64,000 nucleotides of DNA from Corynebacterium lactis (GTDB lineage: Bacteria; Actinomycetota; Actinomycetes; Mycobacteriales; Mycobacteriaceae): contig NZ_ULHE01000001.1 in NCBI RefSeq assembly GCF_900519355.1, positions 310,001 through 374,000 of the forward strand, given 5' to 3'. The translations under genes were made by a program, and so were the position numbers. Below are positions 38,659 to 47,089 of this stretch, one piece after another (positions within the stretch are counted from its first letter, which is position 1; each line of letters starts with the position of its first letter). The notes under the pieces were generated by a model that had not been told where the DNA came from, ran no database searches, and saw only the letters and a list, made by a program, of their open reading frames with translations.

Positions 38659-39528
38659 ATGACTGTCTCCTCTAGCGGTGCCCTCGACGGCGCCCAGACC
38701 TACCCGTGGTTGCCCACCGGACCTGCCCTTTTGTTCGCCCCGGCCGACCGTCCCGAGCGCTTTGCCAAGGCCGCCGAGCGCTCCGACATGGTCATCATCG
38801 ACCTGGAGGACGGCGCCGCCGTCGACGGTCACGAGCAGGCCCGCGCGAACATCGTGAACAACCCGCTGGACCCGGCGACCACGATTCTGCGCATCACGGG
38901 CCCCGGCACCCCGACGTTCGCCGAGGACGTCGCCTTCGCCCGCGAGTGCGCTTACGACGTCGTCATGGTGCCGAAGATCCGGGAGGCCATTCCGGCCGAG
39001 CTGGAGGGGCTGAAGATCATCGCGATGATCGAGACTCCGCAGGCCATGATTAATATTCAGGCCATCGCGACGCACCCGGATGTGGTCGGGCTGTTCTGGG
39101 GCGCGGAGGACCTGACCGCCGAGCTGGGCGGGGTGTCCTCGCGCCAGAGCATCGACGAGAACCCGCGCCGTGACTACCGTGACCCGCAGCGCATGGCCCG
39201 CGCTCTAGTGCAGGTCCACGCGGCGGCGGCCGGCATCGCGGCGATTGACGCCATCCACGCGGACTTCCGCGATGAACGCGGACAGTACCTGGAGGCTCTC
39301 GACGCCGTGGGCTGCGGTTTCATGGCCACTGCCTGCATTCACCCGGCGATGGTCCCGCCGGTGCGCACGGCGTACAAGCCCAGCGAGGAGACACTGGCCC
39401 GAGCGAAGGCGATTGTGGAGCGCGCGGGCAGTAGCGTCGGTGCCTTCCAGCTCGACGGCGAGATGATCGATGCCCCGATTGTGAAGCAGGCCGTGGCGAC
39501 GCTGACCCGCGCGGGCATTGCGCTGTAG
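38659..39528 (+). CDS. HpcH/HpaI (CitE-like) acyl-CoA lyase, second paralogue
   Basis: 289 aa from the ATG at 38659. Same fold and order of motifs as the lyase at 31066: LLFAPADRPERFAKAAERSDMVIIDLEDG, IIAMIETPQAM with the metal-binding Glu, WGAEDLTAELGGVSSR and TACIHPAMVPPVRTAY. It is more divergent in the middle (RMARALVQVHAAAAGIAAIDAIHADFRDE, which carries the Asp-rich signature of longer CitE-like lyases). Substrate may differ from copy 1, for example citramalyl-CoA against HMG-CoA; this is inference. GGGAG stands very close to the ATG, and a TAGGTT box 7 nt upstream also allows a leaderless start. Confidence 0.82.
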   Translation: MTVSSSGALDGAQTYPWLPTGPALLFAPADRPERFAKAAERSDMVIIDLEDGAAVDGHEQARANIVNNPLDPATTILRITGPGTPTFAEDVAFARECAYDVVMVPKIREAIPAELEGLKIIAMIETPQAMINIQAIATHPDVVGLFWGAEDLTAELGGVSSRQSIDENPRRDYRDPQRMARALVQVHAAAAGIAAIDAIHADFRDERGQYLEALDAVGCGFMATACIHPAMVPPVRTAYKPSEETLARAKAIVERAGSSVGAFQLDGEMIDAPIVKQAVATLTRAGIAL

Positions 39529-39550
39529 GACTGGTTTGTGCGGGGCCTGG

Positions 39551-39684
39551 CACTTTAGCGCTCGCTCGTGTGGGGCCTTTGCACTTTAGCGCTGGTTTGT
39601 GACTTTAGAGCAGCCGATAGCGTGGGCTACAGTCACGAACGAGCGCTAAAGTGGCCGGGGTGGTGCTGAGCCAGCGCTACAGTG
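39551..39684. repeat. cluster of four CACTTTAGCGCT boxes forming a long palindrome
   Basis: CACTTTAGCGCT occurs at 39551-39562 and 39582-39593; its reverse complement is at 39642-39653, and one-mismatch at 39673-39684. The inner pair extends to 30-nt arms (39582-39611 and 39624-39653, 25 of 30 paired, 12-nt loop). It lies between the convergent second lyase gene and hypD. Two more TTAGCGCT words follow at the hypD end. It may act as a terminator or be a small repeat element. Confidence 0.8.
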
Positions 39685-39752
39685 GCCGGGGGCCGGACGG
39701 CTGAACCCGCCAGCGCTTCAGGCAGCCCTTGCTCGCTTAGCGCTTGGCCAAT

Positions 39753-40923
39753 TTAGCGCTTGGCGGAGGCCGCCGAGCGGCGGGTCTTCGCCAGGTTCAG
39801 GGTGACCTGGCGGTCGATGCGGCCGAAGTTGTAGTAGGCCGCGCAGGCGCCCTCGGGGGAGACCATGCAGGTGCCAATTGGGGTGGCCGGTGTGCAGGCG
39901 GTGCCGAAGACCGCGCACTGCCACGGCTTAATGTGGCCGGTCAGGACCGAGCCGCACTCACACGTGATGGGGTCCGGGATGCGGCGGCCCGGGACCTCGA
40001 AGCGACGCTCGGCGTCGAAAGCCGCGTACTCCTCGGAAATGCCCAGGCCAGAGCCCTCAATCCAGCCGAGACCTCGCCACTCGAACGTGTCGCGCAGCGA
40101 AAAGACGCGGTCCATCAGCTTCTGCGCCGTCGTATTTCCGGCGGAGCGGACCACGCGAGCGTACTGGTTATCGACCCGCGCGTTGCCGGACTCCACGGAA
40201 CCGTCGACGAACTGCTCCACCAGCAACACCACCGACTGCAGCACGTCGAGAGGCTCGAAGCCGGCGACGGCGACCGGAAGGTTGAACTCGCGAGGCAGGA
40301 ACTCGAAGGCGTCCGTGCCCACTGTCGTAGCCACGTGACCTGGGCCGATGAAGCCGTCGACCTTGGTTTCGCCGCCGTTGACAATGGCGCGCAGGGGAGG
40401 CTCAATCAGGACGTGATTGGAGAACACCGAGAAGTTCTCCACGCCCTGGCGCCTCGCAGCCTCCACCGTCACAGCGGTCGACGGGGCCGTGGTCTCAAAG
40501 CCAACGGCAAAGAAAACAACCTGCTTGTCGGGGTTTTCGGTAGCGATCTTCAGGGCGTCGAGAGGCGAGTAGACAAACCGCACGTCGCGCGCGCGCGCGG
40601 GCCTGCATCAGGGAGGTCTCGGAGCCGGGCACGCGCATCATGTCGCCGAAGGTGGTGAAGATGACGCCTTCCTGCTGGGCCAGCCAGATGGCGTCGTCGA
40701 CGCGGCCCATCGGAATCACGCAGACCGGGCAGCCGGGGCCGTGGATCAGCTCGACGTTTTCCGGAAGGAGGTTCTCCAGGCCGTAGCGGTAGATCGTGTG
40801 CGTGTGGCCGCCGCAGACCTCCATCAGGGCAATCGGGCGGTCCAGCTTCTTCGCGTCCCGCTCAATGCGTGCGAGCAGGGCCTTGGCGGCCTCGGGGTCG
40901 CGGAATTCGTCAACGTACTTCAT
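39753..40923 (-). pseudogene. hypD: hypD, hydrogenase maturation factor, interrupted by a frameshift
   Basis: The N-terminal part (40923 to about 40586) reads MKYVDEFRDPEAAKALL..IALMEVCGGHTHTIYRYGLE..IHGPGCPVCVIP..TFGDMMRVPGS; the C-terminal part (about 40583 to 39753) resumes VRFVYSPLDALKIATENPD..VFFAVGFETTAP and ends with the [4Fe-4S]-type Cys region CECGSVLTGHIKPWQC...GTACTP. HypD carries an iron-sulfur cluster and with HypC builds the Fe(CN)2CO centre. The two frames are offset by two bases at a (CG)7 run, 40586-40599; (CG)8 would restore one ORF of normal length. Real loss, phase variation and sequence error are all possible. AGGGAG precedes the ATG. Confidence 0.85.
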
Positions 40924-40976
40924 GGCAGGGTCTCCCTAGTGCTCCCAAATGCTCCCAAGCGTTCGCAGCCGCGCGC

Positions 40977-41246
40977 CTAATCAATCTCCGAGGACGCGAA
41001 GGATTCCACCTCGTCCTCGTAAGTGTCGCCGCCCAACTGCTTGATCTGCTGCAGCGACAATTTCGCCTCCTCCTCGTCGATCTTGCTCATGGCGAAGCCA
41101 ACGTGGACGAGGACCCAGTCGCCGGTGACCAGGGATTCGTCGATAAGCAGATCGGTGGAGATCATGCGGGACACACCGCCGATTTCGACGGTCGCGCGGG
41201 CGGCATCGTGGACTTCCACGATCTGCGCGGGGACACCAAGGCACAT
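40977..41246 (-). CDS. hypC: hydrogenase maturation chaperone HypC, copy 1
   Basis: 89 aa from the ATG at 41246, with AGAGGAGAA upstream. It begins MCLGVPAQIVEV, the essential Cys2 of HypC that, with HypD, holds the Fe(CN)2CO precursor and hands it to the hydrogenase large subunit. GDWVLVHVGFAMSKIDEEEA is the conserved central part. It precedes hypD by 53 nt and is divergent from hypE. A second HypC is at 54630. Confidence 0.93.
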   Translation of the reverse strand: MCLGVPAQIVEVHDAARATVEIGGVSRMISTDLLIDESLVTGDWVLVHVGFAMSKIDEEEAKLSLQQIKQLGGDTYEDEVESFASSEID

Positions 41247-41370
41247 ACGCTTCTCCTCTTTGACAGCACTGTTGAGACTACCATCGGGGGCTGGTGGCCT
41301 CGGAACCTGCGGGGCCGCGCAACTAAGAGCGCAACTTAAGAGAACTACCCCGAGTACCCAAGGACTGACG

Positions 41371-42552
41371 ATGCTGCCGAAGAACCGCCTCAACAAGGAC
41401 GAAGCCAAGGTCAACACCAATATCGGCAGGGTTCGCGCGCGCCCTTTTAGGCTTCTCGACGACTACGTCACCCTGCAGCACGGCTCCGGCGGAAAGGCGT
41501 CGGCAGCGCTTGTCGAGCAGGTTTTCTTCGACGCCTACGGCAACGAGGTGCTGGGGCAGGGCGGGGACTCCGGCCTCTTCTCCGCGCAGCCGGTGCTGGA
41601 TGCGATGGCTGGGGCTGCTGGCGCGGGTGGTGCTGGTGCAGGGGCTGATTGCTGTGCTGGCCCCGCGCCGCGTCTGGCGATGTCCACCGACTCCTACGTG
41701 GTCAACCCCATCGAGTTCCCGGGTGGCAACATCGGTGACCTGGCGGTTAACGGCACCGTCAACGACCTGGCCGTGGCGGGCGCGAAGCCGCTGGCGCTGA
41801 CGGCGTCGTTCATCCTGGAGGAGGGCCTGGAGATCGAGACTCTGCGCCGGATTGTGGCGTCGATGCGCGCGGCGGCGGACGCCGCGGGGGTCGCGATCGT
41901 CGCGGGCGACACGAAGGTGGTGCCCAAGGGGGCGGGCGACAAGGTCTACATCACCACCGCCGGCGTTGGCGTCGTGCGCGGCGATTACGCCGGAGCCGCC
42001 ACGGATGGTTCGGTGTACTCGGGCGTGCAGGTGGGCGACCGGATCCTGATTTCGGGTCCCATCGCCGACCACGGCATGGCCGTCATGCTCGCCCGCGGCG
42101 ACCTGGCCCTGGCAGCGCCGATCGAGTCCGATACCCGCGCCGTCAATGGCCTGGTGGATGCGCTGCTCGCGGCCGCGCCCGACACCCGCTGGATGCGCGA
42201 CGCCACCCGCGGCGGGCTCGCGACCGTCGCCAACGAGCTGGCGCGCGGCACCGGGCTCGGGGTCGTGCTTGACGACGAGGCGATCGCCGTGCGCGAGATG
42301 ACCCGTGGCGCCTGCGACATGCTCGGCATTGAGCCTCTGTACGTGGCCAACGAGGGCACCTTCGTCGCGGTTGTGCCGGAGGAACAGGCGGAGGCCGCGT
42401 TGGCGGCGCTGCGCGAGGCCGGGGCCCCCGAGGCCCGCGACATCGGGTCCATCGAGGAGGAGCCGGCCGCGTCTGTGGTGCTGGTCACCGGCTTCGGTGG
42501 CACCCGCATGGTGGACATGCTGGTCGGCGACCCGCTGCCGCGCATTTGTTAG
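41371..42552 (+). CDS. hypE: carbamoyl-dehydratase HypE
   Basis: 393 aa from the ATG at 41371, preceded by AAGGA. LQHGSGGKAS and GGDSGLFSAQP near the N terminus, MSTDSYVVNPIEFPGGNIGDLAVNGTVNDLAVAGAKPLALTASFILEEG and the DATRGGLATVANELA nucleotide-binding region are as in HypE. The protein ends PRIC, the C-terminal Cys that receives the carbamoyl group from HypF and is dehydrated to thiocyanate, the source of the cyanide ligands. The alanine/glycine insert at about residues 72-95 is species-specific padding. Confidence 0.95.
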   Translation: MLPKNRLNKDEAKVNTNIGRVRARPFRLLDDYVTLQHGSGGKASAALVEQVFFDAYGNEVLGQGGDSGLFSAQPVLDAMAGAAGAGGAGAGADCCAGPAPRLAMSTDSYVVNPIEFPGGNIGDLAVNGTVNDLAVAGAKPLALTASFILEEGLEIETLRRIVASMRAAADAAGVAIVAGDTKVVPKGAGDKVYITTAGVGVVRGDYAGAATDGSVYSGVQVGDRILISGPIADHGMAVMLARGDLALAAPIESDTRAVNGLVDALLAAAPDTRWMRDATRGGLATVANELARGTGLGVVLDDEAIAVREMTRGACDMLGIEPLYVANEGTFVAVVPEEQAEAALAALREAGAPEARDIGSIEEEPAASVVLVTGFGGTRMVDMLVGDPLPRIC

Positions 42553-42621
42553 TGCGCTAACTGTTTCCCTATTACTGTGTCTTCCCTACTACTGCATCGA
42601 GGGCCTCGCCTGGCGACCGCC

Positions 42622-42747
42622 TTCACCTAATGGCAAGGAGCTCACGTAGCGGCAGGGGATCATGGTTATGGCACGCTACAGCGCACCATAACCATGATCC
42701 CCTGCCATCAGGTGCCTTGGAGCTTCTAGCAGCGTGCCGTTAGGTGA
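42622..42747. repeat. 126-bp element with a perfect 21-bp inner inverted repeat and 13-bp outer inverted repeats
   Basis: The inner arms GGCAGGGGATCATGGTTATGG (first base 42651, 21 nt) and 42686-42706 are perfectly complementary with a 14-nt loop. The outer ends TCACCTAATGGCA (42623-42635) and TGCCGTTAGGTGA (42735-42747) pair with one mismatch; the right end covers the hypF stop codon. It sits between convergent hypE and hypF. No T-run follows the stem, so a plain terminator is not the best fit. Confidence 0.8.
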
Positions 42748-45333
42748 GAAATTGGCGCTGAAGGCTGTCGCCGCAAGACAAAAGCCGCCCCGCCATCGCC
42801 TGCCCGAGGCTGAGGCCACCATCTCCCGGTGGCACACTGCGATGCTGCAGCAATCGGTACCCGCGCCGGGCGACCTCCGCCTCCAGCAGCCGCATTAGCA
42901 GTGCGTTGTTCGCGCACCCGCCCGTAACCCCGACCAGGTCCGTGCCCGAACCATCAACCGTACCGCCGTCAGCGCCACCGCCAGCTCGCTTCGCCGCCTC
43001 TACCAGGTGCTTTGCGACGACCCCCGCGACCCCACGGTGAAACTCGAAGGCGGCGGCACCGGGGTCGGGCATGCCCGCGGCGCGGGCGATTACTGCAGCG
43101 ATGCCCGCCGGCTCCGTAGCTCGCGTAAGCCCTGGGTTTTCGGAAATCCCAGCGTCCGGCCCCGAGTCCTCGAGTATCTCCGGGTGCGTCGCCGCGTATT
43201 CGGTGGCTGCGGCCTCTAGCTCCATGGCAGCCTGGGCCTCGTAGCTGATCGCGGCGCCCGAGCACCACCGCGGCAGAATCAGGGCCGCGGCGGCGTCGAA
43301 AATCCGCCCCAGCGAGGAGCACGGGACCGTGCCGATGCCCCCTCCCGGCCCTGCAGAAAGCTGCCCCTCTACCAGGTCAATCTCGGCGGCGCTGGGGCTG
43401 CCGGGGCCGAAGGAATCCGGGGCCGTGAGGGCGTCGTGAAGCGAATCGGCGAGGCTGTCCAGGCCCCACGCGCGGGTGAGCCCGAGTGCTAGGCGCCAGG
43501 GGTGCGTGACGGCGCGGTCGCCTCCGACCAGCGGGAAGGTGGGGAAGTGCCAGGCTCGGCGCCAGTCGGGGGAGGTCAGGCTGACCTCGAGTATTTCGCC
43601 GCCCCAGACGGTGCCGTCGGTGCCGTAGCCGGTGCCATCCAGCGCCGCGACGACGGCCACCGGCGCTCCCCGCGCCACAGAGGAAGCCGCCGCGGCCTGG
43701 GAGTCCGCAGGCGACGAACCCGGCGCAAGCAGCCGATGCTCGGCGAGCAAGGATAGCGCGTGCGCCCAGTGATGCTGGACGCCAATCACATCGATGCCGC
43801 GCTCGTCGGCGAATCGTTCGGAAAAAGAGGTAGTGGCGTAGCCGGGGTGCAGGTCGCAGACGACCAGGTCGGGCACGGCGTCGCGCATGGACAGCAGCTG
43901 ATCGGCCGCCCTGTGCCAGGCCTGCTGGCTGGCCCAGGAACCCATGTCACCGATGTGCGCGGAGACGTGCACCAGGTCCTCGTGGGCGAGGGCGAACGTG
44001 TTTTTCAGCTCGCCGCCGGTGGCGAAGACGGTGGGCAGGTCCGATCCCGCTGGCCCGGCAACCCCAGCAGCCCCGCCGCCCCGCGCCGACACCGGAATCG
44101 GCAGGGGAGCAAACCCCCGGGAGCGCCTCGACGGCGAGGTGCCCACGAACACCGAATCCTCCACAGGCACGTGAATGTCGCGGTCGTGCAGCACGAACGC
44201 ATCGGCGATCCGCCCCAGCTTCGCCAGGGCCTCCTCGTTGCCGGTGCACACGGGCTCGCCGCTGATATTGCCGCTGGTCACCACGAGAGGACGGTCGCAC
44301 AGCAGCAGGTGGATGCCGGAGTAGGGCAGCATCACGCCGAAGTGCCCGAGCCCCGGCGCGATGCCCTCCGACAGCATCCCCTCGGCCAACGCGCCACCCG
44401 CAGCAACCCGCTTCGCAGCAATCACGATCGGCGCTTCCGGGGAGGCCAGCAGCTCCTTCCCGGCGTGGCCGAGCGCCACAATCTCCCGGGCCGCCACCAC
44501 GTCCGGCACCATCACGGCCAGCGGCTTGTCGGGGCGCCGCTTGCGGCTGCGCAGCCTCGCCACGGCCTTGTCATCCCTCGCGTCACAGACAAGGTGAAAC
44601 CCGCCGATGCCCTTGACGGCCAGGATCGCGCCGTCGTCAAGCAGCGCGTGGACCCGCGCGAACAGGGCGAGCACCTCCTCGCGCGTGCCCCCGCTTGCCG
44701 ACGCCGCCCCCGCCCCCGGTTCCACAAGGCTCAGGCGGGGCCCGCAGTCGAAGCAGCTGATCGGCTGGGCGTGGAATCGGCGGTCGGCGGGCTCGGTGTA
44801 TTCGGACTCGCAGGGGGCACACATGGGGAACACCCGCATGGTGGTGCGGGGCCGGTCGTAGGGCAGTTCCTCGATGATGGACAGGCGCGGGCCGCAGTTG
44901 GTGCAGGAGATGAAGGGGTAGAGGTAGCGGCGGTCGGCGGGGTCGAAGAATTCGCGGCGCAGTCGGCGCACAGGGCGGTGTCCGGCGGGATGAGGGCGCG
45001 GCCGGAGTCGCTGTGGCGGGAGGGGACGATCGCGAACTCGGCCTCGGCGCGCGGCCCCGCCGGCCCCAGCGGCTCCAGCGCCTGCTCGGAGTGGTCGATG
45101 ATCCTAGACATGGCGGGCAGCTCGGCAAAGAGGGCCTCGCGGAAGGTGTCGATGGCGACCTCAGGGCCCTCTGCCTCGATGAATACGCCGCGCTCGTCGT
45201 TGCCGCAGAAGCCGACCAGGCCCTCGCGCCGGGCGATGGTGGCCACGAAGGGGCGGAAGCCGACGCCCTGGACAACCCCCTCGAGGCGCCAGCGCCTGCG
45301 GACGTGGCGAGACGACTCCGGTGTGACCTGCAT
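42740..45333 (-). pseudogene. hypF: hypF, carbamoyltransferase, interrupted by a frameshift
   Basis: The N-terminal piece from the ATG at 45333 has the acylphosphatase domain (RRRWRLEGVVQGVGFRPFVATIA) and the first zinc-finger pair CADC. The remainder, in another frame, begins REFFDPADRRYLYPFISCTNCGPR and continues with the second zinc finger, the YrdC-like domain (ILAVKGIGGFHLVCDA), the Kae1-like domain with VCDLHPGYATT and HHWAHALS, and GVTGGCANNALLMRLLE near the C terminus. HypF makes carbamoyl-AMP and carbamoylates HypE. The break is at about 44956-44961, where one extra base would restore C-x-R-E-F-F. Pseudogene, recent mutation or sequence error. Confidence 0.82.
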
Positions 45334-45373
45334 GTCGCCAACTCTACGCAACCCCCTTCCCGGCGGACGCTGC

Positions 45374-45379
45374 TACCTT
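45374..45379 (+). promoter_or_regulatory. -10 box of a likely leaderless hypA transcript
   Basis: TACCTT followed by 7 nt and the GTG of hypA at 45387. No Shine-Dalgarno is seen before the GTG. On the opposite strand TAGAGT at 45345-45340 stands 6 nt before the hypF ATG, a mirror-image arrangement. Confidence 0.45.
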
Positions 45380-45386
45380 GGGGCTT

Positions 45387-45719
45387 GTGCACGAAGTAGC
45401 GTTGAGCATGCAGTTGGCGAAGGTCGTCACGAGGGCGGCTGAGGGGCGAACTGTGCGTAGCGTGCACCTCCGGATTGGCGCCCTGCGGCAGGTGGTCCCG
45501 GACACGCTGGCATACGCGTGGGGGTTCGTCAGTCGCGATACGGGGCTGGGCTCGGCGGAGCTCGACATCGAGTGGGTTCCGGCCGCCATCGAATGCCCGG
45601 AAGGCCACAGAAACGAGGTCGGGCCGCTCGACGGCCTGGTTTGCCCCGAATGCGGGTTGCCCGGGCGCGTTATTTCCGGAGAAGAGTTCACCATCGTCGA
45701 CATCGACGTCGACGCTTGA
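45387..45719 (+). CDS. hypA: nickel-insertion protein HypA, copy 1, with an atypical zinc site
   Basis: 110 aa. The GTG at 45387 is chosen because HypA needs the N-terminal Met-His-Glu for nickel binding (here MHEVALSMQLAKVV). The zinc loop is ECPEGH..LVCPECG: the second half keeps CxxC but the first has C-P-E-G-H in place of CxxC, so one Cys is missing and His may take its place. It should deliver nickel to the hydrogenase with HypB, which starts 23 nt downstream. A HypA with a complete site is encoded at 52098. Confidence 0.88.
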   Translation: MHEVALSMQLAKVVTRAAEGRTVRSVHLRIGALRQVVPDTLAYAWGFVSRDTGLGSAELDIEWVPAAIECPEGHRNEVGPLDGLVCPECGLPGRVISGEEFTIVDIDVDA

Positions 45720-45742
45720 AGTAGGAAAGACGGTTTTACCTC

Positions 45743-46777
45743 ATGGGACGTTTCCACCGGCACGACGGCGACGACGCGCATCACCACCACCATCATGGTC
45801 ACGAGCACGGCCATGGTCACAGCCATGACCACGTGCACGACCACGATCCGGCGCACCCCTTCGAGGAGGGGCACCTGCACCACGATCACGACCACACGCA
45901 CTCGCATGGTCATGATGGCCACAACCATGACCACCATCACCACCACGACCACGAGCACGGCCACGAACACGAGCATGGTCACGACCACGCCCACCACGGC
46001 CACGACCACGGCGGACACGAGCATCACCACCACACCCACGAGCCGAGCGACCTGGTGCAGCTGGCCGACCCGAACGACGTCAGCCACGGCGACCACTCCG
46101 GCTACGAGACCGGCGTGGAGCGCGTGACCATCCTGGAGGACATCTTCACCGAGAACGACCGCCGCGCGGAGTCCAACGCGAAGCTCCTGGCCGACAACGG
46201 CGTCGAGGCCATCAACCTGATGAGCTCGCCCGGCTCCGGTAAGACCGCCCTGTTGGAGAAGACCCTTGCGGCGGCGCAGGGCAAGGTCCGCGTCGGCATC
46301 GTCGAGGGCGACATCGAGACAGCCCTCGACGCCAACCGCCTGGAGGGCTACGGTGCCCAGATTTCCCTGCTCAACACCGGCAATGGATTCGGCGGCGAGT
46401 GCCACCTGGACGCTCCGATGGTCTCCCGCGCGCTGCAGGGCCTGGACCTGTCCACCCTCGACCTGGTCCTGATCGAAAACGTCGGCAACCTGGTCTGTCC
46501 GGCGGAGTTCGAGGTCGGCGAGACTCGCAAGGCGATGGTCTATTCCATCACCGAGGGCGAGGATAAGCCGGTGAAGTACCCGGTCATGTTCCGCTCGGTG
46601 CAGGCCGTCGTGGTCAACAAGATGGACCTGGCGCCGTACCTCGACTTCGACATGGCCCTCTTCCGCGCCAACCTGGAGAAGGTCAACCCGGGCGTGCCCG
46701 TGTTCGAGGTCTCCGCTAAGACCGGCGAGGGGCTGGACAAGTGGTTCGAGTGGGTCAGCCCCAAGCTCCTGGGCTAG
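45743..46777 (+). CDS. hypB: nickel-binding GTPase HypB with a very long His-rich N terminus
   Basis: 344 aa. Residues ~9-105 are dominated by His with Asp, Gly and Glu, a nickel store much longer than usual. The G domain follows: VEAINLMSSPGSGKTALLEKTL (P-loop), VEGDIETALDANRLEG, the metal-linked GGECHLDAPMVSRAL, DLVLIENVGNLVCPAEFEVGE and VVVNKMDLAPY (NKMD). It hydrolyses GTP to load nickel with HypA. A weak GGAAAG site precedes the ATG. Transcribed toward the hydrogenase structural genes. Confidence 0.95.
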   Translation: MGRFHRHDGDDAHHHHHHGHEHGHGHSHDHVHDHDPAHPFEEGHLHHDHDHTHSHGHDGHNHDHHHHHDHEHGHEHEHGHDHAHHGHDHGGHEHHHHTHEPSDLVQLADPNDVSHGDHSGYETGVERVTILEDIFTENDRRAESNAKLLADNGVEAINLMSSPGSGKTALLEKTLAAAQGKVRVGIVEGDIETALDANRLEGYGAQISLLNTGNGFGGECHLDAPMVSRALQGLDLSTLDLVLIENVGNLVCPAEFEVGETRKAMVYSITEGEDKPVKYPVMFRSVQAVVVNKMDLAPYLDFDMALFRANLEKVNPGVPVFEVSAKTGEGLDKWFEWVSPKLLG

Positions 46778-47089
46778 GCCGACCTGCCCGCCGCTTGCCG
46801 ACCTGCTGCTTGCCGACGCCGCGGAAGGGCCCCGAACCGGCGGGGACCGCGGGGTTGGTGCCCCACCATAGGGGGCGGGCACCGCGGGGCTGCGGGGCCC
46901 TGCCCTGGCTGTGGCGGGGCTGGACTCCGGGCGGGAAGAGCGCTCCTACCTGCTTGGTTATTTACGCAACGAATTTATTGCCAAATGTTTGGGTATAAGC
47001 GCACTGCAACGCCGTGAATTAAGTTTTCTTTCAGGTCGATATACTGGGGCTAATTACGTCTCATCACCTACGTAGAAGGCGCAGCGACA
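46778..47089. other. intergenic region before the hydrogenase structural operon
   Basis: 312 nt. The first ~170 nt are extremely G+C-rich with several short complementary runs (GGGG/CCCC) and two copies of GCTTGCCGAC (46793 and 46808), probably including the end of the hypB transcript. After 46950 the sequence becomes AT-rich and carries the likely promoter of the small-subunit gene. No gene is seen. Confidence 0.6.
46981..47045 (+). promoter_or_regulatory. candidate promoter/operator of the hydrogenase operon
   Basis: A perfect dyad CCAAA-TG-TTTGG (46981-46992) is followed at once by TATAAG (46994-46999), and a better -10 box, TATACT, lies at 47040-47045, 45 nt before the ATG. No clean -35 hexamer matches either box, which would fit activator-dependent transcription. 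Confidence 0.4.

Noticed and set aside
40495..40923. Two separate genes in place of hypD
   Set aside because: Both pieces align to consecutive parts of HypD and the junction is a CG run; a split into two functional genes would lack the usual start and ribosome site for the second piece.
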